From positions 1 through 26,342 of IMG/VR virus record IMGVR_UViG_3300042397_001420: a DNA stretch of 26,342 nucleotides; one strand, given 5' to 3'. The position numbers and the translations under genes were made by a program. Numbering within the stretch: position 1 is the first letter of the stretch; the number at the start of each line of letters is the position of its first letter. This stretch comes from a virus. Positions 15,908-22,524 of the stretch are shown here, piece by piece. The notes under the pieces are model-generated. The model did not search any database, was not told the DNA's origin, and was given only the letters and a program-made list of their open reading frames with translations.

Positions 15908-17764
15908 ATGGAGATTTCAAACAAAATTTTAAGTGAAATTACAGTATACATGAAGTATGCGAAATATATTCCAGAACTCAACCGTCGAGAAACATGGGAT
16001 GAATTAGTTACAAGAAACAAATTGATGCACATTAAAAAGTATCCACAGTTACAGGATGAAATTGAATCTGCATATCAGTTTGTTTACAATAAAAAGATAC
16101 TACCTTCAATGCGTAGTTTACAATTTGGCGGTAAACCAATTGAAATCTCTCCAAACCGTATTTACAATTGTGCATATCTTCCAATTGATGATTACCGAGC
16201 ATTTGGTGAAGCAATGTTTTTACTCTTAGGAGGAACAGGTGTAGGATATTCGGTTCAATTACATCATGTTGAAAAATTACCAGAAATTCGTAAACCTAAT
16301 CCTAAAAAGACACGTCGCTTCCTAATTGCAGATTCAATTGAAGGTTGGGCTGATGCAGTTAAAGCAGTTGTTAAATCTTATTTTGAAGGCGGATCAACAT
16401 TCGTATTTGATTTCTCCGATATTCGTCCAAAAGGTGCACGTCTAGTTACATCAGGAGGAAAAGCACCAGGACCACAACCACTTAAAGAATGTTTAATTAA
16501 ACTAACAGGTATTTTAGATGCAAAAGAAGATGGAGAAAAACTTTCACCGATTGAAGTGCACGATATGGTTTGTCATGTTGCAGATGCAGTATTGGCCGGC
16601 GGTATTCGTAGAGCAGCTCTTATTAGTTTGTTTAGTGCAGATGATGAAGAAATGATTGCATGTAAGTCAGGCAATTGGTGGGAAACAAATCCACAAAGAG
16701 GTCGTGCTAACAATTCAGCAACGTTAATGCGTCATAAACTTACACGAGAATTCTTCATGGATCTTTGGAAGCGCGTTGAATTGTCAGGAGCGGGAGAACC
16801 AGGAATCTATCTTACAAATGATAAAGATTGGGGAACTAATCCATGCTGCGAAATTGCACTTCGTCCATTTCAATTCTGTAATCTTTGTGAAGTAAATGCA
16901 TCGGATATTGAATCACAAGAAGATTTAGAAGCACGTGTTCGAGCAGCAGCATTTATTGGAACACTTCAAGCAGGTTACACTGATTTTCATTATCTACGTC
17001 CGATTTGGAAACGCACAACTGAAAAAGATGCACTTATTGGAGTATCAATGACAGGTATTGGTTCCGGAACGGTATTAGGATATGATATGAAAGCAGCAGC
17101 ACGAGCTGTTAAAACGGAAAATGAACGTGTTGCAAATCTTATTGGTATTAATCGTTCAGCTCGTACAACCACAGTTAAACCTGCAGGAACAACATCATTA
17201 GCACTTGGAACATCATCTGGAATTCACGCCTGGCATAATGATTACTATATCCGTAGAATTCGTGTTGGAAAGAATGAAGCAATTTATTCTTACCTAGCAA
17301 TTAATCACCCAGAATTAATTGAAGATGAATATTTCCGTCCACACGATACAGCAGTTATTTCAATTCCACAAAAAGCGCCAGAAGGTGCAATTATGAGAAC
17401 AGAATCTCCATTCCAATTATTGGATCGTATTAAACGAGTACATTTAGAATGGGTTAAACCAGGACATAGAAGCGGAAACAATACTCACAATGTATCTGCA
17501 ACGGTATCTTTACGTGATGATGAATGGGAATTGGCAGGAGAATGGATGTGGAATGAACGTCAAAATTATAACGGATTATCAGTTCTGCCATACAATGGAG
17601 GAACTTACACTCAAGCACCCTTCGAGGATATTACTAAAGAACAATATGAAGAAATGATGAAATCTCTTCATAACATTGATTTGAGTCAAGTTATTGAATT
17701 AGACGATAATACAGACCTGTCAGGCGAGTTAGCTTGCAGCGGAGGCGCGTGTGAGGTTCGCTAA
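15908..17764 (+). CDS. nrdJ: Class II (adenosylcobalamin-type) ribonucleotide reductase
   Basis: This 618-aa protein matches monomeric B12-dependent reductases of the Lactobacillus RTPR type. Expected residues are present: C88 (NCAYLP), N311-P-C313-C-E315 (the N-x-C-x-E thiyl site), C324 eleven residues later (redox partner with C88), a TVKPAGTTSLALGTSSG loop at 422-438, and a swinging-arm pair C610/C615 at the very end. It makes deoxynucleotides without a separate radical-generating subunit, and none is encoded beside it. At 618 aa it is shorter than RTPR (739), so parts of the allosteric or cofactor lid may be trimmed. AAAAGGA (15893-15899) gives a good start at 15908. Cobalamin would come from the host. 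A phage thioredoxin at 21715 could reduce it. Confidence 0.88.
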   Translation: MEISNKILSEITVYMKYAKYIPELNRRETWDELVTRNKLMHIKKYPQLQDEIESAYQFVYNKKILPSMRSLQFGGKPIEISPNRIYNCAYLPIDDYRAFGEAMFLLLGGTGVGYSVQLHHVEKLPEIRKPNPKKTRRFLIADSIEGWADAVKAVVKSYFEGGSTFVFDFSDIRPKGARLVTSGGKAPGPQPLKECLIKLTGILDAKEDGEKLSPIEVHDMVCHVADAVLAGGIRRAALISLFSADDEEMIACKSGNWWETNPQRGRANNSATLMRHKLTREFFMDLWKRVELSGAGEPGIYLTNDKDWGTNPCCEIALRPFQFCNLCEVNASDIESQEDLEARVRAAAFIGTLQAGYTDFHYLRPIWKRTTEKDALIGVSMTGIGSGTVLGYDMKAAARAVKTENERVANLIGINRSARTTTVKPAGTTSLALGTSSGIHAWHNDYYIRRIRVGKNEAIYSYLAINHPELIEDEYFRPHDTAVISIPQKAPEGAIMRTESPFQLLDRIKRVHLEWVKPGHRSGNNTHNVSATVSLRDDEWELAGEWMWNERQNYNGLSVLPYNGGTYTQAPFEDITKEQYEEMMKSLHNIDLSQVIELDDNTDLSGELACSGGACEVR

Positions 17765-17853
17765 TGGCAATTCGGGTAACATGGGGCAATGATATTACAT
17801 TGACATATCAAGTTCTAATAGCATTTTACAATTTAAGACAGCAAAACGGATAA
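17764..17853 (+). CDS. Micro-ORF, 29 aa, unknown
   Basis: ATG at 17764 overlaps the reductase stop (TAATG), and the frame ends with TAA at 17851-17853, one nt before the next ATG. The product (MAIRVTWGNDITLTYQVLIA...) has no recognised motif. Exact fit between two genes and start/stop overlap favour real translation, perhaps only as a coupling device for the following gene. Confidence 0.4.
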   Translation: MAIRVTWGNDITLTYQVLIAFYNLRQQNG

Positions 17854-17854
17854 C

Positions 17855-18070
17855 ATGATACAATCAGCATCAAAAGATTGGATACAACAACAGTTTGTGA
17901 AGGAGTTTAGCAACAAGCTCCTTCCGAGCGATTTCTATTATGAAAATGGACGTCGGGTAATGACCGAATCATATCACCGTAGGCGAGGAACATGCTGCGG
18001 AAATGGTTGTAGACATTGTCCATATGAACCTTCACATAAAAAAGGTGAGAAAACTTTGAAACACCAATAA
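17855..18070 (+). CDS. DUF5522-like small Cys-rich protein
   Basis: This 71-aa protein has the pattern DFYYENGRRVMTESYH then GTCCGNGCRHCPY. C47, C48, C52 and C55 could bind a metal. This is the hallmark of the DUF5522 family of short proteins, which I know chiefly from Bacteroidota genomes; function is unknown. It sits between the reductase micro-ORF and folE. It may have been picked up from the host and is a modest clue to host phylum. Confidence 0.75.
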   Translation: MIQSASKDWIQQQFVKEFSNKLLPSDFYYENGRRVMTESYHRRRGTCCGNGCRHCPYEPSHKKGEKTLKHQ

Positions 18071-18105
18071 AATATCTTATATTATTAATAAAAAAAAGAA
18101 CATAT

Positions 18106-18771
18106 ATGAAAACAGATGAAAAATTAGGATTAGAAGTACAACAATTTTTAATCAAACATGGTGTAGAAACTCCAATAAAAGAAAATAGATTATCTAACCA
18201 AGAAAAAATTGAAGCAATCCGCGATAAATTTTCGGATATTATGGAATTGTTAGAATTAGATTTATCCGACGATTCATTACAAGATACACCGTCTCGTGTA
18301 GCAAAAATGTATGTTAATGAAATATTTTTTGGATTGGATTATAAAAACTTTCCTAAGGCAACTACCGTTGATAATAAAATGAATTATGACGAAATGGTAA
18401 TTGAACGAAATATCAATGTACAATCTAATTGCGAACATCATTTTGTAATAATAGACGGTGGGTGTCATATTGGTTATATTCCTAAAGATAAAGTATTAGG
18501 ATTAAGTAAATTGAATAGAATTGTTCAGTTCTTCTCAAAACGACCTCAAATACAAGAACGATTAACAGAACAAATTTATTACGCATTATCTTATATATTA
18601 GATACTGAAAATATTGCTGTGATTATAGAAGCAACACATTATTGTGTTAAAAGTAGAGGTATACAAGATGTAAACTCTGATACCGTAACTAGTAAAATGG
18701 GTGGATGTTATAAAACAGATCCGGAAGCTCGTAAAGAATTTTTATCAATTGTTAGTAACCATAAGAAATAA
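18106..18771 (+). CDS. folE: GTP cyclohydrolase I
   Basis: This 221-aa FolE converts GTP to 7,8-dihydroneopterin triphosphate, the first step to both folate and 7-deazaguanines. Visible motifs: DTPSRVAKMY at 60-69, C109-E-H111-H112 (zinc Cys and catalytic His), GYIPKDKVLGLSKLNRIV at 123-140, and HYC180VKSRGI (second zinc Cys). All active-site residues are present. The C-terminal VTSKMGGCYKTDPEARKEF is complete. Directly after its TAA, in the same frame, lies a second, diverged folE-like tail (18772-18849). With QueD-like (19336) and QueE (20142) it makes a 7-carboxy-7-deazaguanine route. Confidence 0.93.
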   Translation: MKTDEKLGLEVQQFLIKHGVETPIKENRLSNQEKIEAIRDKFSDIMELLELDLSDDSLQDTPSRVAKMYVNEIFFGLDYKNFPKATTVDNKMNYDEMVIERNINVQSNCEHHFVIIDGGCHIGYIPKDKVLGLSKLNRIVQFFSKRPQIQERLTEQIYYALSYILDTENIAVIIEATHYCVKSRGIQDVNSDTVTSKMGGCYKTDPEARKEFLSIVSNHKK

Positions 18772-18849
18772 ACGGCAAAACTATCTGGAGCATTCTTAAA
18801 TGACGGAAATGCTCGTTCAGAATTTTATGAATTTGTAAAAGGTTATTAA
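18772..18849 (+). pseudogene. Fossil 3' end of a second folE
   Basis: The 25 codons after the folE stop, in the same frame, read TAKLSGAFLNDGNARSEFYEF..., ending at TAA 18847-18849. They align without gaps to the end of the intact folE (TSKMGGCYKTDPEARKEFLSIV): T, K, G, D, AR, EF and V coincide at 9 of 22 positions and most others are conservative. This is what remains if an incoming folE replaced a resident one up to, but not including, its last codons. There is no start codon or ribosome binding site, so it is not an independent gene. A diverged partial tandem duplication is the alternative. Confidence 0.7.
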
Positions 18850-18850
18850 T

Positions 18851-19069
18851 ATGAGTGAAGTAACAGTTTGTGTAGGTATTGGTATGAATATGTTCTTTCC
18901 TGAATATATTACAATTCAGTTGGAAGAAGAATATGATCCAAGTATATCTAAAACACCAACATCGGCTAAAGAAATGTTTTTAGCTGACCCAGTTCCGGAT
19001 ATTGATAACATTGCACCAATAGTTAAACTCACATCAGAACAACTTAAAGATTTAGGATTAAAAAAATAA
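18851..19069 (+). CDS. Unknown small acidic protein
   Basis: This is a 72-aa protein starting 1 nt after the folE fossil. The first half is hydrophobic and beta-like (VTVCVGIGMNMFFPEYITIQL); the second half is acidic with a short Lys-rich end. I recognise no family. It is 4 nt ahead of the next gene and probably part of the same transcript. It may have come in with the present folE. Confidence 0.55.
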   Translation: MSEVTVCVGIGMNMFFPEYITIQLEEEYDPSISKTPTSAKEMFLADPVPDIDNIAPIVKLTSEQLKDLGLKK

Positions 19070-19073
19070 TAAA

Positions 19074-19334
19074 ATGGGAATATATAAAAAAAAACCAGTT
19101 GAAATTGAAGCAATTCAATGGAATTCTGATAACATTGAAAAAGTATATGAAATGTTAGGTGATAATCTAAAAGTAACCCCCTCAGCAGATGGTGAAGGAT
19201 TATACCACTTTATAAGAACTTTAGAAGGAGATATGGAAATCTCTTGGAACGATTATATTATCAAAGGTGTTAAAGGAGAATTTTATCCATGTAAACCTGA
19301 TATTTTTGAATTAACTTATGATAAAGTAGATTAA
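19074..19334 (+). CDS. Small conserved phage protein (PGDYG-like)
   Basis: This 86-aa protein has the pattern YKKKPVEIEAIQW at the start and SWNDYIIKGVKGEFYPCKPDIFELTY at the end. It is very common in phages and some bacterial genomes and related to the PGDYG domain. Its biochemical role is not established. It lies between the folE block and the QueD-like gene. The family assignment is firm, the function is not. Confidence 0.8.
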   Translation: MGIYKKKPVEIEAIQWNSDNIEKVYEMLGDNLKVTPSADGEGLYHFIRTLEGDMEISWNDYIIKGVKGEFYPCKPDIFELTYDKVD

Positions 19335-19335
19335 T

Positions 19336-19800
19336 ATGGCACGATTTCAATCAACAAAACTATTCGACGGATATTCAACATGTTTTCGTCAATGGCGAGC
19401 AGATGGCACTCATTGCAAATTCCTCCACGGATATGCAGTATCATTCCGAGTATGGTTCGAAGGTGAATTAGATCATCGTAATTGGGTATTTGACTTTGGC
19501 GGTATGAAACGTGCAAAAACATCAATTTCTGGTATGTCCCCAAAAGAGTATTTTGCATTTTTATTGGATCATACTACAATTATAGCACAGGATGATCCTT
19601 ACTTAGAAAATTTTAAACAAATGGATAAAGATGGCATAATCCAACTCAGAATTATGGAAGCTACAGGTTGTGAACGATTTGCCGAATATCTTTACAAAAC
19701 AATAAATGATTTTTTACGAGAAGAAACCGAAGGCAGAGTTAAGGCAACAAAAGTAGAAGTATATGAACACGAAAGAAATTCAGCAAGTTATGAAGAGTGA
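19336..19800 (+). CDS. queD: QueD-like 6-carboxytetrahydropterin synthase, altered zinc site
   Basis: This 154-aa protein belongs to the 6-pyruvoyl/6-carboxytetrahydropterin synthase fold. It aligns to E. coli QueD without gaps over the N-terminal active site: C27 (THC27KF) is the catalytic Cys and H31 of LHGY is kept. The two other zinc ligands differ: H16 becomes C16 (STCFRQW) and H33 becomes Y33. WVFDFGGMK at 50-58 and FLLDHTTI at 75-82 match the substrate and catalytic His blocks. It would convert dihydroneopterin triphosphate to 6-carboxytetrahydropterin for QueE. The variant CFRQWRA/HGY signature looks like a subfamily, so the exact reaction is not certain. The 3' end overlaps the next gene by 38 nt. 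Confidence 0.8.
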   Translation: MARFQSTKLFDGYSTCFRQWRADGTHCKFLHGYAVSFRVWFEGELDHRNWVFDFGGMKRAKTSISGMSPKEYFAFLLDHTTIIAQDDPYLENFKQMDKDGIIQLRIMEATGCERFAEYLYKTINDFLREETEGRVKATKVEVYEHERNSASYEE

Positions 19801-20164
19801 AGATCAATACATATCACTTTATGAGTATTTAGGTAAAGGTTCTGGCGGCACTAATACAGGTCGCGAAGTTACAGCAGAAGCCATTAAACGAGGCGTTGAT
19901 ATTAAATGGAGAACTCTTCCAAAAGAAGCACAGCGACCAGAATATACACAAGTACAGATATATCCATTATCATTTCTAGATGATTATTTTGGTAACACGG
20001 ACAATGCTAATAACATTGAAGTAGATCGAACTCCATTTGTAAGACGTTCTGAATTAATTAAAATACAGAAACGATTAGAAGACTTAGAAGCTAAATTTGC
20101 TGAAGTAATTAAAAAATTAGAAATACCAACTAAATTAGAAGATGACTATGACCTCCCATTCTAA
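19763..20164 (+). CDS. Unknown protein with C-terminal coiled coil
   Basis: This is a 133-aa protein, or 124 aa from an in-frame ATG at 19790 that would shorten the overlap with the QueD-like gene. It has a SLYEYLGKGSGGTNTGREV segment seen in uncharacterised phage proteins, an acidic middle, then a heptad-like Leu/Ile/Lys helix at about 98-125, suggesting oligomerisation. The end overlaps queE by 23 nt. Lying between queD and queE, it may help the deazaguanine pathway, but nothing in its sequence shows this. Confidence 0.6.
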   Translation: MNTKEIQQVMKSEDQYISLYEYLGKGSGGTNTGREVTAEAIKRGVDIKWRTLPKEAQRPEYTQVQIYPLSFLDDYFGNTDNANNIEVDRTPFVRRSELIKIQKRLEDLEAKFAEVIKKLEIPTKLEDDYDLPF

Positions 20165-20930
20165 CCGAATCACAGATTACACAAAAATATTGCCCATAAT
20201 AGAACTTTATAGATGCGTTCAATCAGAAGGTTCTCGATTTGGTCGGCCTACTATTGCAGTTAGAACTACAGGTTGCACTCATCGATGCTTTTTTGGAGAG
20301 GGCGGGTGGTGTGACAGCTGGTATAGTTCAATTCACCCGGAGAAAGGAACATTTACTTTCAATGACATCGTTGCCATATATGATGAAAATCCTCATATCA
20401 AGGAAATGATGTTAACTGGAGGTTCTCCCACAATGCATCCAGCATTGGTAAATGAATTAACACATTTTGCTCATGAAAGAGACATTCTTATCACTATTGA
20501 AACTGAAGGCTCGCATTTTATTGGCACTGATTATCCTATTGGTCTTATCAGTCTTAGTCCTAAGTTTAGCAATAGCATTCCCGTTTTGGGTACACGTACG
20601 CCGCAGGGTAAGGTCACGGATGAATCTATGATTCGCCAACACAATAAATTCCGTATGAATCTTACAGCAATGAAGGAAATGATTGAATTTCATGCAGATT
20701 ATCATTATAAACCAGTATGGGATGGCACTGCAGAGAATCTAGCAGAGATTGAAAAAATACGTCAATTCTTAGATATTCCAAAAGATAAGACATACATTAT
20801 GCCAGCTGGCGACACTAGAGAAGAATTGATTCGAATGTATCCCGTAGTATTTGAAATGTGTGCTGAAAAGGGATACAACATGACAGGAAGGGATCACATA
20901 ATAAGTTACGATACAAAGAGGGGAGTATGA
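20142..20930 (+). CDS. queE: 7-carboxy-7-deazaguanine synthase (radical SAM)
   Basis: This 262-aa QueE homologue has CVQSEGSRFGRPTIAVRTTG leading into the radical SAM cluster loop C45-THR-C49, then seven residues, then C57. That gives Cx3Cx7C rather than the canonical Cx3Cx2C. MLTGGSPTMHP at 94-104 is the GGE-like SAM-binding segment and LITIETEGS at 115-123 follows. It would turn 6-carboxytetrahydropterin into 7-carboxy-7-deazaguanine. Alternative in-frame ATG at 20148. It ends with a 4-nt overlap to the next gene. QueC and a DNA-inserting transglycosylase are not in the window. Confidence 0.88.
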   Translation: MTMTSHSNRITDYTKILPIIELYRCVQSEGSRFGRPTIAVRTTGCTHRCFFGEGGWCDSWYSSIHPEKGTFTFNDIVAIYDENPHIKEMMLTGGSPTMHPALVNELTHFAHERDILITIETEGSHFIGTDYPIGLISLSPKFSNSIPVLGTRTPQGKVTDESMIRQHNKFRMNLTAMKEMIEFHADYHYKPVWDGTAENLAEIEKIRQFLDIPKDKTYIMPAGDTREELIRMYPVVFEMCAEKGYNMTGRDHIISYDTKRGV

Positions 20931-21283
20931 GCCAAGATAATCTAACAATCATTACCAAAGAATTCAATGAGTTCAAAGGTCAATTCGTAATTTGCAGTGA
21001 CCAGGTTTATCGTTTCATTGGTATAGCTGATGATGACGAAGATTGGTATTATGTTCTCTATGATGGCCGCAGAATCACTTTGCATTCATGTGTAGGAAGT
21101 ATAACTCCACTTAAAGGATATATTCTTGAAGACCATTATGAAGAAATGATACGCATAGCAAAACTTAACCATTATGACCAATTACAAGAAGCATTTTCAG
21201 AATTCGTCGAACAGCATAAAGCAGATGTGACGTATTGGACAGATACACGTTTCATTCTAGGACCGCATTGGGAATTAAACTAA
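20927..21283 (+). CDS. Conserved phage hypothetical
   Basis: This 118-aa acidic protein overlaps queE by ATGA. It has an SH3-like beta pattern (GQFVICSDQVYRFIGIADDDEDWYYVLYDGRRITLHSCVG) in the first 60 residues, then helical sequence and a short end TRFILGPHWELN. No catalytic motif is seen and function is unknown. It is probably co-translated with queE. Confidence 0.65.
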   Translation: MSQDNLTIITKEFNEFKGQFVICSDQVYRFIGIADDDEDWYYVLYDGRRITLHSCVGSITPLKGYILEDHYEEMIRIAKLNHYDQLQEAFSEFVEQHKADVTYWTDTRFILGPHWELN

Positions 21284-21297
21284 AAAAAAGGATAAAT

Positions 21298-21489
21298 ATG
21301 ACACAATTACAAGATCAAAATCTTAAGATAAAGATTCAAATTTTAGATGCTGAAGATAACATTTTAGTATCAGGCGTAACTAGTTATACCATGGTACATG
21401 ATCTCGAAGTATATCAAGGTATTAGTGGTGTAGAACAAGTATATCGTATGTTATTAGATGAATTAGAACAAAAACAAAAAACAATATGA
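21298..21489 (+). CDS. Small unknown protein
   Basis: This is a 63-aa protein. AAAGGA at 21287-21292 with 5-nt spacing fixes the start at ATG 21298; upstream in-frame codons back to 21235 overlap the previous gene and lack a ribosome site. The product is beta-rich then helical (LKIKIQILDAEDNILVSG ... VYRMLLDELEQKQK). It overlaps the next small gene by ATGA. Confidence 0.6.
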   Translation: MTQLQDQNLKIKIQILDAEDNILVSGVTSYTMVHDLEVYQGISGVEQVYRMLLDELEQKQKTI

Positions 21490-21659
21490 AAACATTAATA
21501 GTAAAATTACAGTTTAAAATAGCAAGTTGGTTATACAATCAAGGAATTATTGCGCCACAATTGCTAGTACGACCCGATGGAACTTCTAGAAGAACTATTA
21601 CAATTCTTACGCCAGAAGAAAGTGCTGAATTAGAACAAAAACAACAAGCAGAAAAATGA
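21486..21659 (+). CDS. Small unknown protein, 57 aa
   Basis: ATG at 21486 overlaps the previous stop (ATGA) and the frame ends with TGA at 21657-21659, which overlaps the next ATG. The product begins MKTLIVKLQFKIASWLYNQG, has a basic middle (VRPDGTSRRTI) and a Glu/Gln-rich tail (PEESAELEQKQQ). No family recognised. The tail resembles that of the preceding protein (LEQKQK), which hints at an old duplication but is too short to prove it. Confidence 0.5.
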   Translation: MKTLIVKLQFKIASWLYNQGIIAPQLLVRPDGTSRRTITILTPEESAELEQKQQAEK

Positions 21660-21718
21660 ATTGGACAGTAACAACAACCGTTGGCAATATCAACATTAAA
21701 TACGAGATAAAACAATGA
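21656..21718 (+). CDS. Micro-ORF, 20 aa, between ATGA overlaps
   Basis: ATG at 21656 overlaps the preceding TGA, and its own TGA (21716-21718) overlaps the thioredoxin ATG. The product is MNWTVTTTVGNINIKYEIKQ. It is too short for family recognition. The perfect ATGA joints on both sides favour a real translated link that couples thioredoxin to the upstream genes. Confidence 0.35.
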   Translation: MNWTVTTTVGNINIKYEIKQ

Positions 21719-21966
21719 AAAAAATTATCTATTTCACAGCAGAATGGTGCGGACCATGCAAAATGATCAAACCGCAAATGAAAGAATTGGCAACGCAACT
21801 ACCAATTACATTTATCGATGTTGAAACAAGCAAATCAACAGCAGACCATTATCTAGTAAAAAGCATTCCATGTGCTATTCTAATAGATGAATTTGGATCT
21901 GAACGAGGTCGACTTGTTGGAAATAACATCAACAAAAATACAGTTACAGAATTATTTAATCGTTAA
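21715..21966 (+). CDS. Thioredoxin
   Basis: An 83-aa minimal thioredoxin fold with the active site W11-C12-G13-P14-C15-K16 and a cis-Pro loop S50-I-P52-C-A. It is shorter than E. coli TrxA (109 aa), in the range of phage thioredoxins. It probably re-reduces the C-terminal Cys pair of the class II reductase, though a general redox role is possible. It is coupled upstream by ATGA and followed by the GroES-like gene 13 nt later. Confidence 0.88.
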   Translation: MKKIIYFTAEWCGPCKMIKPQMKELATQLPITFIDVETSKSTADHYLVKSIPCAILIDEFGSERGRLVGNNINKNTVTELFNR

Positions 21967-21979
21967 AAAGGAACAAGTT

Positions 21980-22279
21980 ATGGAATGGAATCCAATTGGA
22001 GATCAAGTTTTATTGAAAATCGAAAAAACAGCAGAGAAAACTAAAAGCGGCATCATCTTGGTAGATCGAGATATGCAGTTTAACGCAGGAACAGTTGTAG
22101 CAGTAGGCCCAGGCTTATTCACAATGACCGGAGACAGAATACCAATGTCAGTTAAACCAGGCGATACGGTTATGATCTACAAATCAAATCTAGGCGAAAA
22201 CAAAAGCATTGTGATTGAAGATGAAGATCTTTATTTAGTTCGTGAATCAGAAATTGGTGTTGTAAAATCTGCAAAATGA
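21980..22279 (+). CDS. GroES-like co-chaperonin
   Basis: A 99-aa protein with the GroES order: NPIGDQVLLKIEK..EKTKSGIILVD at the start, then GTVVAVGPG at about 38-46 and VKPGDTVMIYKSNLGE at about 57-72. The mobile loop corresponds to EKTKSGIILV. AAAAGGA at 21966-21972 with 7-nt spacing fixes the start at 21980; a longer frame from 21887 would run through the thioredoxin gene. It would cap host GroEL, as T4 gp31 does for folding the major capsid protein. The sequence looks like true bacterial GroES rather than the diverged gp31. It overlaps the next gene by ATGA. Confidence 0.9.
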   Translation: MEWNPIGDQVLLKIEKTAEKTKSGIILVDRDMQFNAGTVVAVGPGLFTMTGDRIPMSVKPGDTVMIYKSNLGENKSIVIEDEDLYLVRESEIGVVKSAK

Positions 22280-22524
22280 TAGAAGCATTAGGATGGATTA
22301 GTACCGCATTAGTACTATTAGGATACATATCCAACGCAACCGGCCGAACAAAACTTGCCATGGTTACATGGATTGCCGGAGACATTGGTTGGATTACATA
22401 TGACTTTTTTATCAACAATTTCAGTCATTTGGTTTTAAGTTTAGTTATCATTATTATTAATTTATACGGCATATACAGGTTATGGAAATCATCATCAGTC
22501 GAGAACAAATCACAGAACGCGTAA
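22276..22524 (+). CDS. Small three-helix membrane protein
   Basis: An 82-aa protein with three hydrophobic segments at about 5-22 (LGWISTALVLLGYISNA), 28-46 (AMVTWIAGDIGWITYDFFI) and 49-68 (FSHLVLSLVIIIINLYGIY). The short loop between the first two contains TGRTK. It resembles small inner-membrane proteins of the YgjV or PnuC-fragment kind only in general shape. It overlaps the phosphoribosyltransferase gene by 43 nt. A role in uptake, membrane signalling or superinfection exclusion is possible, but none is shown. Confidence 0.65.
   Translation: MIEALGWISTALVLLGYISNATGRTKLAMVTWIAGDIGWITYDFFINNFSHLVLSLVIIIINLYGIYRLWKSSSVENKSQNA

Noticed and set aside
21235-21297. Upstream extension of the 63-aa gene at 21298
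   Set aside because: It overlaps the previous gene, has a non-ATG start and no ribosome site, whereas 21298 has AAAGGA 5 nt upstream.
21887-21979. N-terminal extension of the GroES-like frame through the thioredoxin gene
   Set aside because: GroES homology begins at the ATG at 21980, which has AAAAGGA at the right distance; the extension is thioredoxin sequence in another frame.
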